Positions 8,409-18,500 of a stretch of 64,000 nucleotides of DNA are shown one piece after another. Location: positions 38,888 to 102,887 of the forward strand of contig NZ_JARXWF010000015.1 in the NCBI RefSeq assembly GCF_029892605.1, given 5' to 3'. A program made the translations under genes and the position numbers. Under the pieces are notes generated by a model. That model saw only the letters and a program-made list of their open reading frames with translations. It did no database searches and was not told where the DNA came from. The DNA is from Parabacteroides sp. PM6-13 (lineage in GTDB: Bacteria; Bacteroidota; Bacteroidia; Bacteroidales; Tannerellaceae). The number at the start of each line of letters is the position of its first letter. Positions within the stretch are counted from its first letter, which is position 1.

Positions 8409-8972
8409 TTAAAATCTATAGCCAATTGAAATCAATCCATCGAAAATTGAACCAGGTCCCGTTGTCGCCCAAATGCCTTTCTCAAAAGCACCCACAACTC
8501 CACCAGTCACATACTCCTCCGGTGTAGGCATGCTACTTACAAATTTCAATCCGAGGTTCGCATCGATAGACCAACGCTCGTTTTTGCCCCAAAATAGTTG
8601 ATAACCAGCAGCCACACCGGCACCGAAACTGGTGAACGATTGCGTTTGTTCTTCCCATTCTCCATAGCTGTAATCGTGCTTAAAGAAACCCGCTACCACT
8701 TTAGCCTGTGCATAAAATCCTTCAGGAGCATTTTTCTTAAAATAAAACCGGGCGATAGGAGCTACCTGAACACCGGGATAACTCGCATAATACAAGGTAG
8801 TAATAGCCCCGTAGGTTAACTTTTCATTGTGCACTCTTTCATACTTCACTCTTAACCCATTCCAAATTCTGAAGGGAGAGACCGAGACAATGTTTTTTTG
8901 ATCATCACTTTGTGCATACCCATTCAACACCGTTGCACACACCAATACAATAACACAAATGACTTTTTTCAT
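8409..8972 (-). CDS. Outer-membrane beta-barrel protein
   Basis: 187 residues from the ATG at 8972 (MKKVICVIVLVCATVLNGYAQ), which gives a clean signal peptide; the frame continues to an ATG at 9047 without coding character. The mature protein has alternating amphipathic strands (YGAITTLYYASYPGVQ, FYAQAKVVAGFF, FGAGVAAGYQLFW) and ends in Tyr-Arg-Phe, a BamA-type C-terminal strand. This is typical of small 8-stranded OMPs of Bacteroidetes. Operon with the downstream lipoprotein gene. Cargo or ligand unknown. Confidence 0.68.
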   Translation of the reverse strand: MKKVICVIVLVCATVLNGYAQSDDQKNIVSVSPFRIWNGLRVKYERVHNEKLTYGAITTLYYASYPGVQVAPIARFYFKKNAPEGFYAQAKVVAGFFKHDYSYGEWEEQTQSFTSFGAGVAAGYQLFWGKNERWSIDANLGLKFVSSMPTPEEYVTGGVVGAFEKGIWATTGPGSIFDGLISIGYRF

Positions 8973-9252
8973 AACTTTTCTTTTTATTTGCTGTTTATAA
9001 TTTGATAAATATTCTCTTTGTTCTCTTGCGACTGCAAATATAAACAACTCATTACGAATATGTTAAATCCATTTTGTCCAATACATCCATTCCGTCCATA
9101 GCAGGGTGGGGAAAGGAAGATAGTCTATACATCTAATTAGGTGGGAAGATTGTGCTCAGAATTGAAAAACGGCAGACTTCAACTATGAAAAAGCCTGCCG
9201 CCGGTTATGATGTTTGTAGAATTCCAGATTATTGTAGCTATTACTTGTAATC

Positions 9253-10293
9253 TTACTTCATAGCGTAGTTTGTACCCCTTCCGCTTCCATGTTTTTCTAT
9301 TAATCCTTTTTCAACCAGCTCTGAAAGAATCCGCTTTACCGTTGGATTTGGTATTGAAAGTCTTTCGGCAATATCCCCAGATTTACTTCCTGGATGATTT
9401 GATATAATTGTTATGATTGCCTTTTCTCTTGGCGAAAGTTGTGACTCTGTTCCACTTTGTTCCAATTTTATCATCAATTGTGTTTGAATATTTTTTAATG
9501 CATCAAGGAAGAAGAATACCCAATCCGTAATATCTTCATTCGGTCTTTGAGTCTGACAACTCCGTAAGACTCTGTAATACTCTGTCTTGCGACTTTCTAT
9601 TTCGTGTTCAAAACTAACATACTGAATCCAACTATAACTGTTTTTCATCAACAGAAGGGTAGATAACAGACGGCTCAATCGCCCATTGCCATCCTGAAAG
9701 GGGTGGATACTCAGAAACTCATACGTGAAAACAGCACTTTTAATCAAAGCGTGAACCTCCTTTTCTGTATTATACCAAACAATTAATTTTCTGATTGCAT
9801 CTTCAGTTGCATATCCCGCTTCAGAGGTTTGAAAAATGATTTGCTTTTCGCCATTAGGAAATGTAGCTTCAACAGCATTGTTATGAATCTTGTAATTTCC
9901 TTTATGCCAATCATCCTTTTTGCTGTATCGCATCAGGATGTTATGCAGGTTTTTTAAATCATTTTCTGAAATGGTAATCTCAGCATACGATTCCGAAATT
10001 GTATCAAGCGTTTCAAAATACCCTACTACTTCTTGGGAATCACGATCTTCCAGTTTTGTTATGTCTATTTCTTGTAGTAAAACATTGATTTCTTCATCGC
10101 TCATTTTAGAGCCTTCAATTCTTGTCGAGGCACCAACGCTTCTAACAGTCGCAATACTTTTTAGTTGTTTGAGGCTTTGACCCTCCTTCCTCTCAATTGC
10201 ACTCCATTGTGAGTCAAAACGGTCGATTTGGCTGATTAGATTAATTAGTTTCCAATCAATATTGAGTTTGAAGTCATATACATTATTTTCCAT
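9253..10293 (-). CDS. Fic-domain AMP-transferase with winged-helix C-terminus
   Basis: 346 residues. The Fic core HPFQDGNGRLSR (197-208) has the catalytic His and all nucleotide-binding positions. The N-terminal STRIEG (56-61) fits the inhibitory helix S/TxxxE(G/N), so this is a class II, self-inhibited Fic protein expected to AMPylate (or de-AMPylate) a target protein. The last ~65 residues (SPREKAIITIISNHPGSKSG onward) form a winged helix-turn-helix, as in the Fic/DUF4172-like proteins with a C-terminal DNA-binding domain. The intact core argues for activity. Upstream repeats at 10,307-10,410 are plausible operators for its own winged helix. Confidence 0.9.
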   Translation of the reverse strand: MENNVYDFKLNIDWKLINLISQIDRFDSQWSAIERKEGQSLKQLKSIATVRSVGASTRIEGSKMSDEEINVLLQEIDITKLEDRDSQEVVGYFETLDTISESYAEITISENDLKNLHNILMRYSKKDDWHKGNYKIHNNAVEATFPNGEKQIIFQTSEAGYATEDAIRKLIVWYNTEKEVHALIKSAVFTYEFLSIHPFQDGNGRLSRLLSTLLLMKNSYSWIQYVSFEHEIESRKTEYYRVLRSCQTQRPNEDITDWVFFFLDALKNIQTQLMIKLEQSGTESQLSPREKAIITIISNHPGSKSGDIAERLSIPNPTVKRILSELVEKGLIEKHGSGRGTNYAMK

Positions 10294-10306
10294 ATTCTCT
10301 TTTTAT

Positions 10307-10410
10307 GATACGTTTCGATACGCAAATATACAAATATAATACGAATAAACACATGTTTCGTGATACGATTCGATACGTATTTATTCGATTGTGATACGAT
10401 AATCCGATAC
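10307..10410 (-). promoter_or_regulatory. GATACG-repeat operators bracketing the fic promoter
   Basis: Two 16-bp units of form GATACG-N4-GATACG (10,307-10,322 and 10,362-10,377) and a looser third (10,393-10,410, GATACG then CCGATAC) occupy the fic upstream region. GATACG repeats inside a unit are 10 bp apart, one helical turn. On the minus strand two overlapping-style -7 boxes TATATTTG (10,323-10,330 and 10,331-10,338) lie between the first two units, so bound protein would cover the start site and the -33 area. The Fic winged helix is the obvious candidate ligand (inference). Confidence 0.55.
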
Positions 10411-10528
10411 TGCTCCGTTTTATGAAATTGTAGTTAATATACTAAATACAAGACAAATCACTCAAATATACATATGTAAGATTCTGTGACGACATAGTGT
10501 TGGCTAATACTTCACTTGTTAGCCACCT

Positions 10529-10767
10529 CCGAAAAAAGTAGCCCTCACCCGTTTAGCACGCTGGTATAATGTTATCGAAGAGTCAGGCTTTGAGCATTTG
10601 GAACAGTGATGCGCTCTGTGCAAGCACACTACAAAGCCATATTAAACTTCTTTGATAGAAGAGCAACCAATGCCTCGGCTGAATCCTTTAATGCCAAGAT
10701 CAAAGCTTTTAGGTCTGTGCTTAGGGGAGTAAACCATATCCCATATTTTTTATTTAGACTCAAATAA
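10529..10767 (+). pseudogene. Transposase C-terminal remnant (ISAon1-like), frameshifted
   Basis: Plus-strand fragments RLARWYNVIEESGFEHLEQ followed by a stop and, in a shifted frame, VQAHYKAILNFFDRRATNAS then AESFNAKIKAFRS and FLFRLK. The FFDRRATNASAESFNAKIK signature is the conserved end of the ISAon1-type (ISL3-like) transposase. The N-terminal three quarters are missing and a one-base frameshift falls near 10,609, so it is dead. A run of nine G (10,770-10,778) and a 7-bp-arm palindrome (10,779-10,808) follow directly and may mark the old element end or a deletion joint next to tRNA-Lys. Confidence 0.7.
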
Positions 10768-10815
10768 TAGGGGGGGGGATCCGCGCGCGCCGCCCGCTTT
10801 ACGCGGATTTAGACA

Positions 10816-10845
10816 CACAAAAAAAGCCGCTCATCGAGCGGCTTT
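10816..10845 (-). terminator. Intrinsic terminator of tRNA-Lys
   Basis: On the minus strand the hairpin AAAGCCGCTC / GAGCGGCTTT is followed by a run of seven T, starting three bases after the encoded CCA of the tRNA. A classic rho-independent terminator. Confidence 0.85.
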
Positions 10846-10847
10846 CA

Positions 10848-10923
10848 TGGTGATTTGCCTGGGGTTCGAACCCAGGACCCCATCCTTAAAAGGGATGTGC
10901 TCTACCTGCTGAGCTAGCAAATC
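10848..10923 (-). tRNA. tRNA-Lys (anticodon UUU)
   Basis: 76 nt on the minus strand with full cloverleaf: acceptor GATTTGC/GCAAATC, D arm GCTC/GAGC, anticodon stem CATCC/GGATG with loop CTTTTAA (anticodon TTT), T arm CTGGG/CCCAG with TTCGAAC, discriminator A and an encoded CCA. tRNA genes are common integration sites, and the transposase remnant lies just past its terminator, but no attL/attR duplication of the tRNA 3' end was seen in the window. Confidence 0.97.
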
Positions 10924-10999
10924 TCCGGATGCGTTATGTTGTGAACGCGGGTGCAAAGGTAGGAGTATTTTTTTATTCTGCAAGTTTTTGCACGGTTTT

Positions 11000-12145
11000 T
11001 TATTCTGTTTTTTTTATTTCTTCTTCCTCGTCGGGCTCCGGAGTGACTATTTTGGCGTACTCTTCGCCCTCCATTAGGATGAATCGCCGGTAATAAGAGA
11101 GGCATAGGGTGGTGAGGGGTAATGCGACAATAAACCCAATAAATCCTAATAGGGTTCCCCATATAGAGAGGGATAATAGGATGAATGCCGGATTGAGTCC
11201 CATCGCCTGCCCCATGATCTTCGGGACAAGAATCAGGTCCTGTATCACCTGCACAATGCCCAACACCAACAAAGAGAGGCCAAAGATAAGCCAGAAGCTC
11301 TGACCGGTCTCAGCCGACCGGAGAAGGCTAAGCAGTATCATGGGAATAATACCGATCGTTTGCAGGTAAGGAATCAGGTTAAGCAGCCCGATAAAAAGCC
11401 CTAACGTCACCCCCAGGGGGAAGTTGATGATCCGGAATCCGATAGCCAATAACACGCCTACGCAGAGTGCCACGAGGGATTGCCCGCGGAAGTAGCGGTT
11501 CATGCTATATTTCACATCATCTGCCAGCCCTTCCACAAAGGGACGGTATTTGTCGGGCACCAACAGTCGCCAGCTATTGGCAATCTTCTCGTAATCCAAC
11601 AGGATAAAGATGAAATAGAGCAATATCACAAAAATAATGGTGATACTAAACAGGACGGAGAAGGTATTGGATAATAGGTACCAGAGCTTCGGTGCCAACT
11701 GTTTGATCGCGTTCAGGATGTTATCCCGACTCAACAGAGTCATCCATTCATCGATATTGATATGCTCCTGGAGATAGTGTAGCCAGGCCTCCGGAATAAA
11801 CGGAATGGTTCGCCCCTCCAGGTTGTAATTACGAAAAAGCTCCAAGGTCTTCTCTGTCTCTTGAGCAATAGAGGGCACCACCAAGACCGTCAACAACGCC
11901 AATAATCCCGCCATCAGGAGAAGCACCACGGCGATCGACAGGATCCGGCTTTTGAAACGCAGCTTATATTGGATAAACTTCACGATGGGTTGTAATAGAT
12001 AGGCAAAAAGCCAGGCCACCAGAAAAGGCAACAGGGCATTCTTCAATACGGACAACAGATAGATCACAGCACCTATAATAACAAGACTAAAGACGATGCG
12101 TACTACCCGGTCGAATGTGTAGGGTTTGTTGAATATTGGATTCAT
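11000..12145 (-). CDS. AI-2E family (PerM/DUF20) permease
   Basis: 381 residues with about eight membrane helices and a central soluble segment (residues ~90-200). GVTLGLFIGLLNLIPYLQTIG and the late PKIMGQAMGLNPAFILLSL block are the family signature. Members export small molecules or ions; the original AI-2 export role of TqsA does not hold for all, and some act as Na+/H+ antiporters. The acidic tail (EPDEEEEIKK) is cytoplasmic. A -7-like box TATCTTTG lies at 12,173-12,180. Divergent from PBP4. A second family member is at 37,097. Confidence 0.85.
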   Translation of the reverse strand: MNPIFNKPYTFDRVVRIVFSLVIIGAVIYLLSVLKNALLPFLVAWLFAYLLQPIVKFIQYKLRFKSRILSIAVVLLLMAGLLALLTVLVVPSIAQETEKTLELFRNYNLEGRTIPFIPEAWLHYLQEHINIDEWMTLLSRDNILNAIKQLAPKLWYLLSNTFSVLFSITIIFVILLYFIFILLDYEKIANSWRLLVPDKYRPFVEGLADDVKYSMNRYFRGQSLVALCVGVLLAIGFRIINFPLGVTLGLFIGLLNLIPYLQTIGIIPMILLSLLRSAETGQSFWLIFGLSLLVLGIVQVIQDLILVPKIMGQAMGLNPAFILLSLSIWGTLLGFIGFIVALPLTTLCLSYYRRFILMEGEEYAKIVTPEPDEEEEIKKTE

Positions 12146-12204
12146 ATATTATTTCACTATCTTCGCTTTTGACAAAGATAAAATAAAGTGGAAAAGAAAC
12201 ACTC

Positions 12205-13677
12205 ATGCGAAAGAAAATTATTACACTCTCCTATCTGATTCTCTCTTTCTCCGCGCTGGTCGCACAAACGCCTTTGCCTATTCGCCAATTATTGCAGGCC
12301 GATTATATGCAGGGCGCCTCTTTTTCGTTGAAAGCGGTAGAGGTAAAAACAGGCACCACGCTCTATCAATACGAAGAAGAGCGTGAGCTTATTCCGGCTT
12401 CGGTGATGAAGCTCGTAACGACTGCCACTGCCCTGGAACTATTGGGTGAAGAATACCGCTTCCCGACTTCGCTTTCATACGACGGTGAGCTGCGTGATGG
12501 CATCCTCCATGGTAATCTATACATCGAAGGAAGTGGTGACCCCACGCTGGGATCCACCCATTTCTCTTCCGACCGCACTCGCTTCACCGCCGATCAGCTC
12601 GCCTTCCTCTCCCCTTGGGTGGAGGCTATCCGCCAGGCCGGGATACGTGAGATCCGTGGCGCGGTGGTGGCCGACGAGAGCTATTTCGACCTGGAGGGTA
12701 TATCGCCCAGGTGGCTTTGGGAAGATCTGGGCAACTACTACGGAGCGGGCAGCTACGGCCTGAATGTGTTCGACAACCTCTTTTACCTCACGCTATCGAC
12801 GGGAAACGTCGGGAGCCGCGCCACGGTTCTCTCAGAGGAGCCGGTCATGCATCTACATTATCGGAACGCATTGACCGCGGCAGCCATCACGACCGACAGC
12901 GCGTTTATACAAGGAGCGCCCTTCTCGCAGGAGCGTTCGCTGACGGGCCTATTACCCGCCAACCGTTCGCGTTATGTCCTGAAAGGCGACATACCCGATC
13001 CGCCCCATTTTCTGGCACAGCTGTTCGCCGACCGCCTTCGAGGAGAGGGCATCACCATAAGCGAAGCGGCCTCCTCCTGGCGGCTACTCACCCAATCCGG
13101 TCGATGGAATGGGCAAAAACGGACACCGCTGACCACCACCTACTCCCCGATGTTGCGGGAAATCATCCGGGTTATAAACCACAGAAGCCATAATCTCTAC
13201 GCCGATGCTTGCCTGAAAGCCGTAGGGGTATCGGACAGCTCCCACCAACCCCGCTCCTCTTTTGAAAAGGGGATCCACCGCACCCAACAGTTCCTCCGGG
13301 AAAAAGGGATCGACGACCACGCCTTATGGATGCACGACGGAAGCGGGCTCTCGCCCTTCGATAAGCTCTCCGCCACGTTTCTGACCGACCTGCTCTGTTA
13401 TATGGCCACCCAATCGCCCGTGTCCGACACCTATATCCACTCCCTACCCACCGCCGGACGGGAAGGAAGCGTCGCCAATTTCCTGCGCGGCACTCCCTTA
13501 GAAAACAAAACACGCCTAAAAAGCGGCAGTATGAGTCGCGTCAAAGCCTATGCCGGCTACATACAAAAAGATGGCAAACAATATGCCATCGCCCTCTTTG
13601 TCAACAACTACAGCTGCGAAGGTCGCGACATGACCCGCGCTTTAGAAAAGATGTTGGTGGGGTTGTTTGCTTTTTGA
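12205..13677 (+). CDS. dacB: D-alanyl-D-alanine carboxypeptidase/endopeptidase (PBP4)
   Basis: 490 residues with a signal peptide ending LVAQ (about residue 21). The serine beta-lactamase-fold motifs are present: SVMK (Ser66-Lys69), SHN (in INHRSHNLYADA) and KSG (in LKSGSMSRVKAYAG). The large insertion between SxxK and SxN is typical of class C PBP4. It trims D-Ala from peptidoglycan stem peptides and cuts D-Ala-mDAP cross-links in the periplasm. Length is normal and all catalytic residues are in place. Followed by a structured repeat region, not by another gene. Confidence 0.93.
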   Translation: MRKKIITLSYLILSFSALVAQTPLPIRQLLQADYMQGASFSLKAVEVKTGTTLYQYEEERELIPASVMKLVTTATALELLGEEYRFPTSLSYDGELRDGILHGNLYIEGSGDPTLGSTHFSSDRTRFTADQLAFLSPWVEAIRQAGIREIRGAVVADESYFDLEGISPRWLWEDLGNYYGAGSYGLNVFDNLFYLTLSTGNVGSRATVLSEEPVMHLHYRNALTAAAITTDSAFIQGAPFSQERSLTGLLPANRSRYVLKGDIPDPPHFLAQLFADRLRGEGITISEAASSWRLLTQSGRWNGQKRTPLTTTYSPMLREIIRVINHRSHNLYADACLKAVGVSDSSHQPRSSFEKGIHRTQQFLREKGIDDHALWMHDGSGLSPFDKLSATFLTDLLCYMATQSPVSDTYIHSLPTAGREGSVANFLRGTPLENKTRLKSGSMSRVKAYAGYIQKDGKQYAIALFVNNYSCEGRDMTRALEKMLVGLFAF

Positions 13678-14237
13678 GGGGGAAGGGGGGAGGAGACTTC
13701 TTTAGGTTTGGGAAGATTTGAAAGGAGAAAGGGGAAAGGGGAAAGGAGAAAGGGGAAAGGGCGTCTTCAGATATTGTAAGGTTGGAATATACTGAAGTCC
13801 GGAAGGACTTATACTTGGATAACCCCGTGCAAGCCGTTAAGGCGAAGCTCGGGGTTGATAGTGTCGTAGGAATGAGCTCCGTAGGGGCTCAACAGTTGAC
13901 CTCCTACGGAGCTCATTATATATATATATTACGTCGACCCCGAGCTTCGCCTTAACGGCTTGCACGGGGTTATCCAGGTTGAAGCCCTTTCGGGCTTTCT
14001 AATACCTTCCCATCCCCTCCGATTTGAAGAAAAAGCCCGATACCATCTGTGCCAACCTTTCCTATATCCTATTTCCTTTCTCCCTTCTCCCTTCTCCTTC
14101 CACTTTCCTCCTACATGAAGATCCGCATCCATCAGAGTAATCATATTAAATCAAACCAATCACATCCGGAAAATCCCAAAATCAGCGTATTGCTCCCTTC
14201 GGAAGCGAACGTTGTTTCCTGGTTCAAGACGTATTAT
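13678..14237. repeat. Gene-free region with nested palindromes
   Basis: No credible gene. An outer purine-rich tract (GAAAGGGG-type repeats, 13,719-13,761) is answered by a pyrimidine-rich tract (14,058-14,112) on the far side. Inside lies a 41-bp inverted repeat, 13,817-13,857 against 13,934-13,975 (one G-T type mismatch), and inside that a perfect 15-bp inverted repeat, 13,871-13,885 against 13,903-13,917. The nesting would give one long cruciform or RNA stem. At 14,157-14,185 is a stretch matching one arm of the inverted repeat at 41,871-42,034. Confidence 0.75.
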
Positions 14238-14411
14238 CATTTTGCTTTACGCTTCGCTAAGCGATTTACAAATTGTCAAAATCGACCGACTATTTTTCCG
14301 AAAACGTAGGGGTTTTTAAAATTAGTCCCGCGAGTAACACTTTTTAACGTATCATATTGTAAAGCAAAATGGCGATTTTGCTTACATTTTGTATTTTAAC
14401 ATTTCGTCTAC
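14238..14411 (+). repeat. Dispersed upstream element, copy 1
   Basis: 174 bp that recurs at 63,365-63,548 (minus, very similar) and 41,670-41,812 (minus, more diverged). Shared landmarks in order: CCCGACTATTTTTCC, AACGTAGGGG, AATTAGTC, GCGAGTAACACTTTTTAACG, then a stem-loop GTAAAGCAAAAT / ATTTTGCTTAC, then TTTTAACATTT. Each copy points toward the start of a gene (here FecR, 48 bp away). Function unknown; could be a mobile promoter or leader cassette, or a structured RNA. Confidence 0.8.
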
Positions 14412-14458
14412 TAGTAGGTTCCATCTTTGAATCGTTTTATATAAAACAGAGAAAAAAT

Positions 14459-15400
14459 ATGGATCCAAATAAAATACAACAATACATCGAGGGAAAGGCC
14501 TCACAGGAGGAGCGGGAGGACATTGCCCGCTGGATAGATCGCGACGAAAAGAATCACGAGGAGTTTCGTCTGCTTCGCAACCTGTACGATGCCACCTTGT
14601 GGAACGATACGGAGGCTCCGGCAGCTAAACTTCCGACACACAAAAGAGGACTATCAATCGTGCGCGAATTATTGAAAGTGGCAGCCGTATTCCTGATTGC
14701 TTTCGGCTTGTACACCTGGCTACTTCCTGTGAGAAAGACGGCAGAGGAAGAATCGCTTGCCATGAAAAGCCTCTATGTGCCGGAGGGACAACGGGCCGAG
14801 ATCACCCTGACCGACGGCACCCACGTATGGCTGAATGCCCAGACGCACCTCTCGTTTCCGGAGCGCTTTACGGGCGATACACGACAGGTTGTTTTAGACG
14901 GCGAGGCCTATTTTGACGTTACACCCAACAAAGAGAAGGCATTTATCGTGCATACCAACCAATACGATGTAACGGTGCTTGGCACGGAATTCAACGTAAA
15001 GGCCTACACCCATACCGGCTATTTTGAGACCTCGCTGATCGAAGGATCGGTAGAGGTGAGCTCTTCCGCCACGAAAGAGTCGCTTTTGCTCACGCCCGAC
15101 ACCCGCGCTTATACGCAAGACGGCCGTTTGGAACAGGCACACAACCTCAACCACGATCTCTTCCTTTGGCGAGAAGGGATTATTGCTTTCGAAAACGAGT
15201 TGGTGAAAGACCTGTTCAAGCAATTGGAGCTCTATTACGATATTGAGATCGAAGTCAGAAACACCTCGATCCTAAACTATCTCTATACCGGTAAGTTCCG
15301 CACGAAAGACGGGGTAGAACATGTGCTCCGGGTGTTGCAGCTACGCCATAAGTTCACTTATGAGAAAGACAGTGATGCCAATAAAATTATCATCTACTAA
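14459..15400 (+). CDS. FecR-family anti-sigma factor
   Basis: 313 residues from the ATG at 14,459 (MDPNKIQQYIEGKASQEER); the frame extends to 14,369 but that part is inside the dispersed repeat. Order: cytoplasmic sigma-binding N-terminus (1-60), one membrane helix (about 77-93, VAAVFLIAFGLYTWLLP), FecR domain (about 105-210, with LTDGTHVWLNAQ and LDGEAYFDVTPNKEKAFIV) and a DUF4974-type C-terminus. It holds an ECF sigma factor inactive until the TonB-dependent receptor's STN domain signals substrate. Unusually, the ECF gene is not directly upstream but at 24,027, after GH2. Confidence 0.92.
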   Translation: MDPNKIQQYIEGKASQEEREDIARWIDRDEKNHEEFRLLRNLYDATLWNDTEAPAAKLPTHKRGLSIVRELLKVAAVFLIAFGLYTWLLPVRKTAEEESLAMKSLYVPEGQRAEITLTDGTHVWLNAQTHLSFPERFTGDTRQVVLDGEAYFDVTPNKEKAFIVHTNQYDVTVLGTEFNVKAYTHTGYFETSLIEGSVEVSSSATKESLLLTPDTRAYTQDGRLEQAHNLNHDLFLWREGIIAFENELVKDLFKQLELYYDIEIEVRNTSILNYLYTGKFRTKDGVEHVLRVLQLRHKFTYEKDSDANKIIIY

Positions 15401-15551
15401 TTATTCACCTCAAAATAATATTGCCTATGAGAAATACCTGATCAAAAAAAAGATAACCGGAAAGTGTTCGCACCACTCCCCGGTTAGGTAAAAAATCGAC
15501 ACCGAAAATTCATTAAATTATTTAGTATCAACTTTATTACATGACAAATGT

Positions 15552-18500
15552 ATGGAAAAAAAAGAAACTTTTAAAATCCATTTACTATTTAAGCCACCTT
15601 TTAAACGAGTCATACGAAAAATGAAAGCTACAGCCATTTTACTACTCCTTGTCGCTTCAAGCATTTGGGCTACGGAAACCCATTCGCAAACTACAAAGGT
15701 CACGCTTCATGCCGAGAACGCAGCCGTACGTGATGTGCTTAAAGAAATCGAAAAACAAACCGATTATCTCTTTATTTACAACCCGCAGGAGGTGGTTCTT
15801 TCCGGATCGACCTCGCTGGTGGCAGAAGGGAAGATCGTCGCCGAGGTATTGAATGATCTTTTTGCCGGCACAGACATCTTCTACGCGATGGAAGGCGCCA
15901 ACATCATGCTGATGAAACGCCCCAAAATGTCGATCCTGCAAGCCGAGAATAAAAAACAAATCACCGGGAGTGTTGTTGATGAATATGGCGAACCGGTCAT
16001 CGGTGCCAATGTGGTGGAAAAAGGCACCACCAACGGCACGACCACCGATATCGACGGCAACTTCTCGCTACTGATCACAGAGCATGCCATTTTGCAGATC
16101 AGCTACATCGGATATATCGCCCAGGAGGTAGCCGTAGGAGGAAAAAATAAAATCGATATCACCCTACGAGAAGATGCCCAGACATTGGATGAGGTGGTGG
16201 TGATCGGCTATGGAACCATACGCAAGAAAGACCTGACAGGTTCCGTATCGCAAATCCGCCCGGACGCGCTGGCCAATGAGGCACCTAAAACGGTACAGGA
16301 TGTATTGCGAGGAACAGCCGGTCTGAACATCGGTTTCAGCAACTCTGCCAAAGGGGGTGGATCGATGAGCATCCGCGGACAACGATCGGTCTATACCGAT
16401 GGTGGTCACAACGACCCGCTCATCATCCTGGATGGTATGATGTTCTATGGAGAACTCTCTGAAATCAACCCCAACGATATTGCCCAGATCGACGTATTGA
16501 AAGACGCCTCATCGGCCGCCGTATATGGAGCCAAGGCTGCCAACGGGGTCGTGATCGTCACCACCAAGAAAGGGAAATCGGAAAAACCGGTCATAAACTT
16601 CAGTGCCAACGTAGGATGGACCGCTATGGCCGATAGCCGAAAAGTATACGATCCGGAGGGCTACCTGAACTACCGCACCGATTTTTATACAACCGATACC
16701 TATGGCGTCAATCCGTCGACCGGTAAATACGAAGCCTACCAGACAGGAAACAGACCCGCGGGTTATTATGATCGTCCGACGAATAACAACCTCAATAAAT
16801 ATGGACTGACCCTGGATGCCTGGAGAAACCAGACCACACAAGCCGACGGAATGAGTATCGACGAGGTATGGGGACGACGCATCGGACTAAATGCCAGCGA
16901 GGTTACCCTGGCTAATTTCCTGGCAGGGAAAACATTCGATTGGTATGACCATTCGTTCCAGACAGGATTCAATCAGGATTATAACGTCAGCGTTAGCGGC
17001 ATGAGCGAAAGAGTCAACTACTACTTCTCACTGGGTTATATCTCCAACGAAGGTGTAGTGCGTGGCAATGAATATAGCGCCATACGCTCTAACCTGAAGC
17101 TCGATACCAAGATAACCGACTGGTTTAGTGTAGGTGCCAACGTTAACTTCCAGAACCGTTCGGACGGTGATATAGCCACCGACTGGTACAATCAGATCAC
17201 AAGCAACAGCCCATTTGCCACTCCCTACAACGAAGAGGGCGAACTGGTGCCACATCCACAGGGAGAAAATGCTTACTGGAAAGGGTATAACTTCGACTAC
17301 GACCGTCAGTATTTAGACCTGGAAAAGGGATTTACCGTATTAAACTCCATCCTGACAGCCAAACTGACGCTGCCGCTCGGCTTCACCTATTCGTTTAATG
17401 TTGCCCCTCGTTTCCAGTATTTCTACGATCGTTACTTCAGATCGTCTGAGCATCCCGACTGGCAGGCAGAGACACAAGACCGGGTGATTCGCGAACAAAG
17501 CAAGCGCTTCGACTGGTCGTTGAACAACACCGTTACATGGGACTATACCTTCGCGCAGAAGCATCACACCATCCTCACCTTAGTGCAAGAGGCGGAAGAA
17601 CGCGAATCGTGGGCAGACCGCGTCATCGCCCGTAATATCCTGCCTTCCGAAGCGCTCGGCATACATGCCAATGCCAATGCCGACAAAAACCTAAGCGAGT
17701 TCAAAGCCACCGACACCCGCGAGACAGCAACCGGTTATCTGGCACGCCTGTTCTATTCCTACGACGACAAATACATGGGGACCTTCTCTTTCCGTCGCGA
17801 TGGTTATTCGGCATTCGGCACAACGAATCCGTATGCGAACTTCCTCTCGGGCGCTCTGGCATGGACATTCACCAACGAAAATTTCTGGCAATGGGATCAT
17901 GTGTTAGACTCCGGTAAATTGCGTGTTTCGTTTGGGCAAAACGGTAACCGAAGCCTCTCCGATCCCTATATCGCGTTAGCCAATCTGGCCTTAGGCAATT
18001 ATGCGCAAGGGTATATCAACGCCTCTAACAACACCTTGATGGACATGAAATACCTCTTTGTTAACCGCCTGCCTAATACCGGCCTGCAATGGGAGAAGAC
18101 CACCTCGTGGAACGCCGGGTTAGACCTTAGTTTTCTGCGCGGGCGCATCAATGCCAGCATGGAATACTACATCATGCCCACAACAGACATGATTATGAAT
18201 CAGTCGCTGCCTAACTTCACCGGATTCAGCTCCATCACGACCAATCTGGGGCGGGTTGAAAACCGGGGCGTTGAGCTTTCGATCAACACGCGCAATATCG
18301 AGAATGAGAACTTCAACTGGACAACCTCTTTCTCCTTCTCCTTCAATAAGAACGAGATCAAAAAGCTGTATGGAGAATATGAAACCAGTATAGACGCTGC
18401 CGGCAATGTCATCACCAAGGAACGGGATGATATCAGCAATAAATGGTTTATCGGACACCCTATCAATGTAATCTGGGACTATGAGGTCACCGGTATCTGG

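Noticed and set aside
9157..9215. Rho-independent terminator between the fic and OMP genes
   Set aside because: CGGCAG/CTGCCG arms exist, but the loop is long and no T-run follows in either direction.
10779..10808. attB-like site beside tRNA-Lys
   Set aside because: The palindrome has no second copy in the window and the tRNA 3' end is not duplicated; no integrase gene is present.
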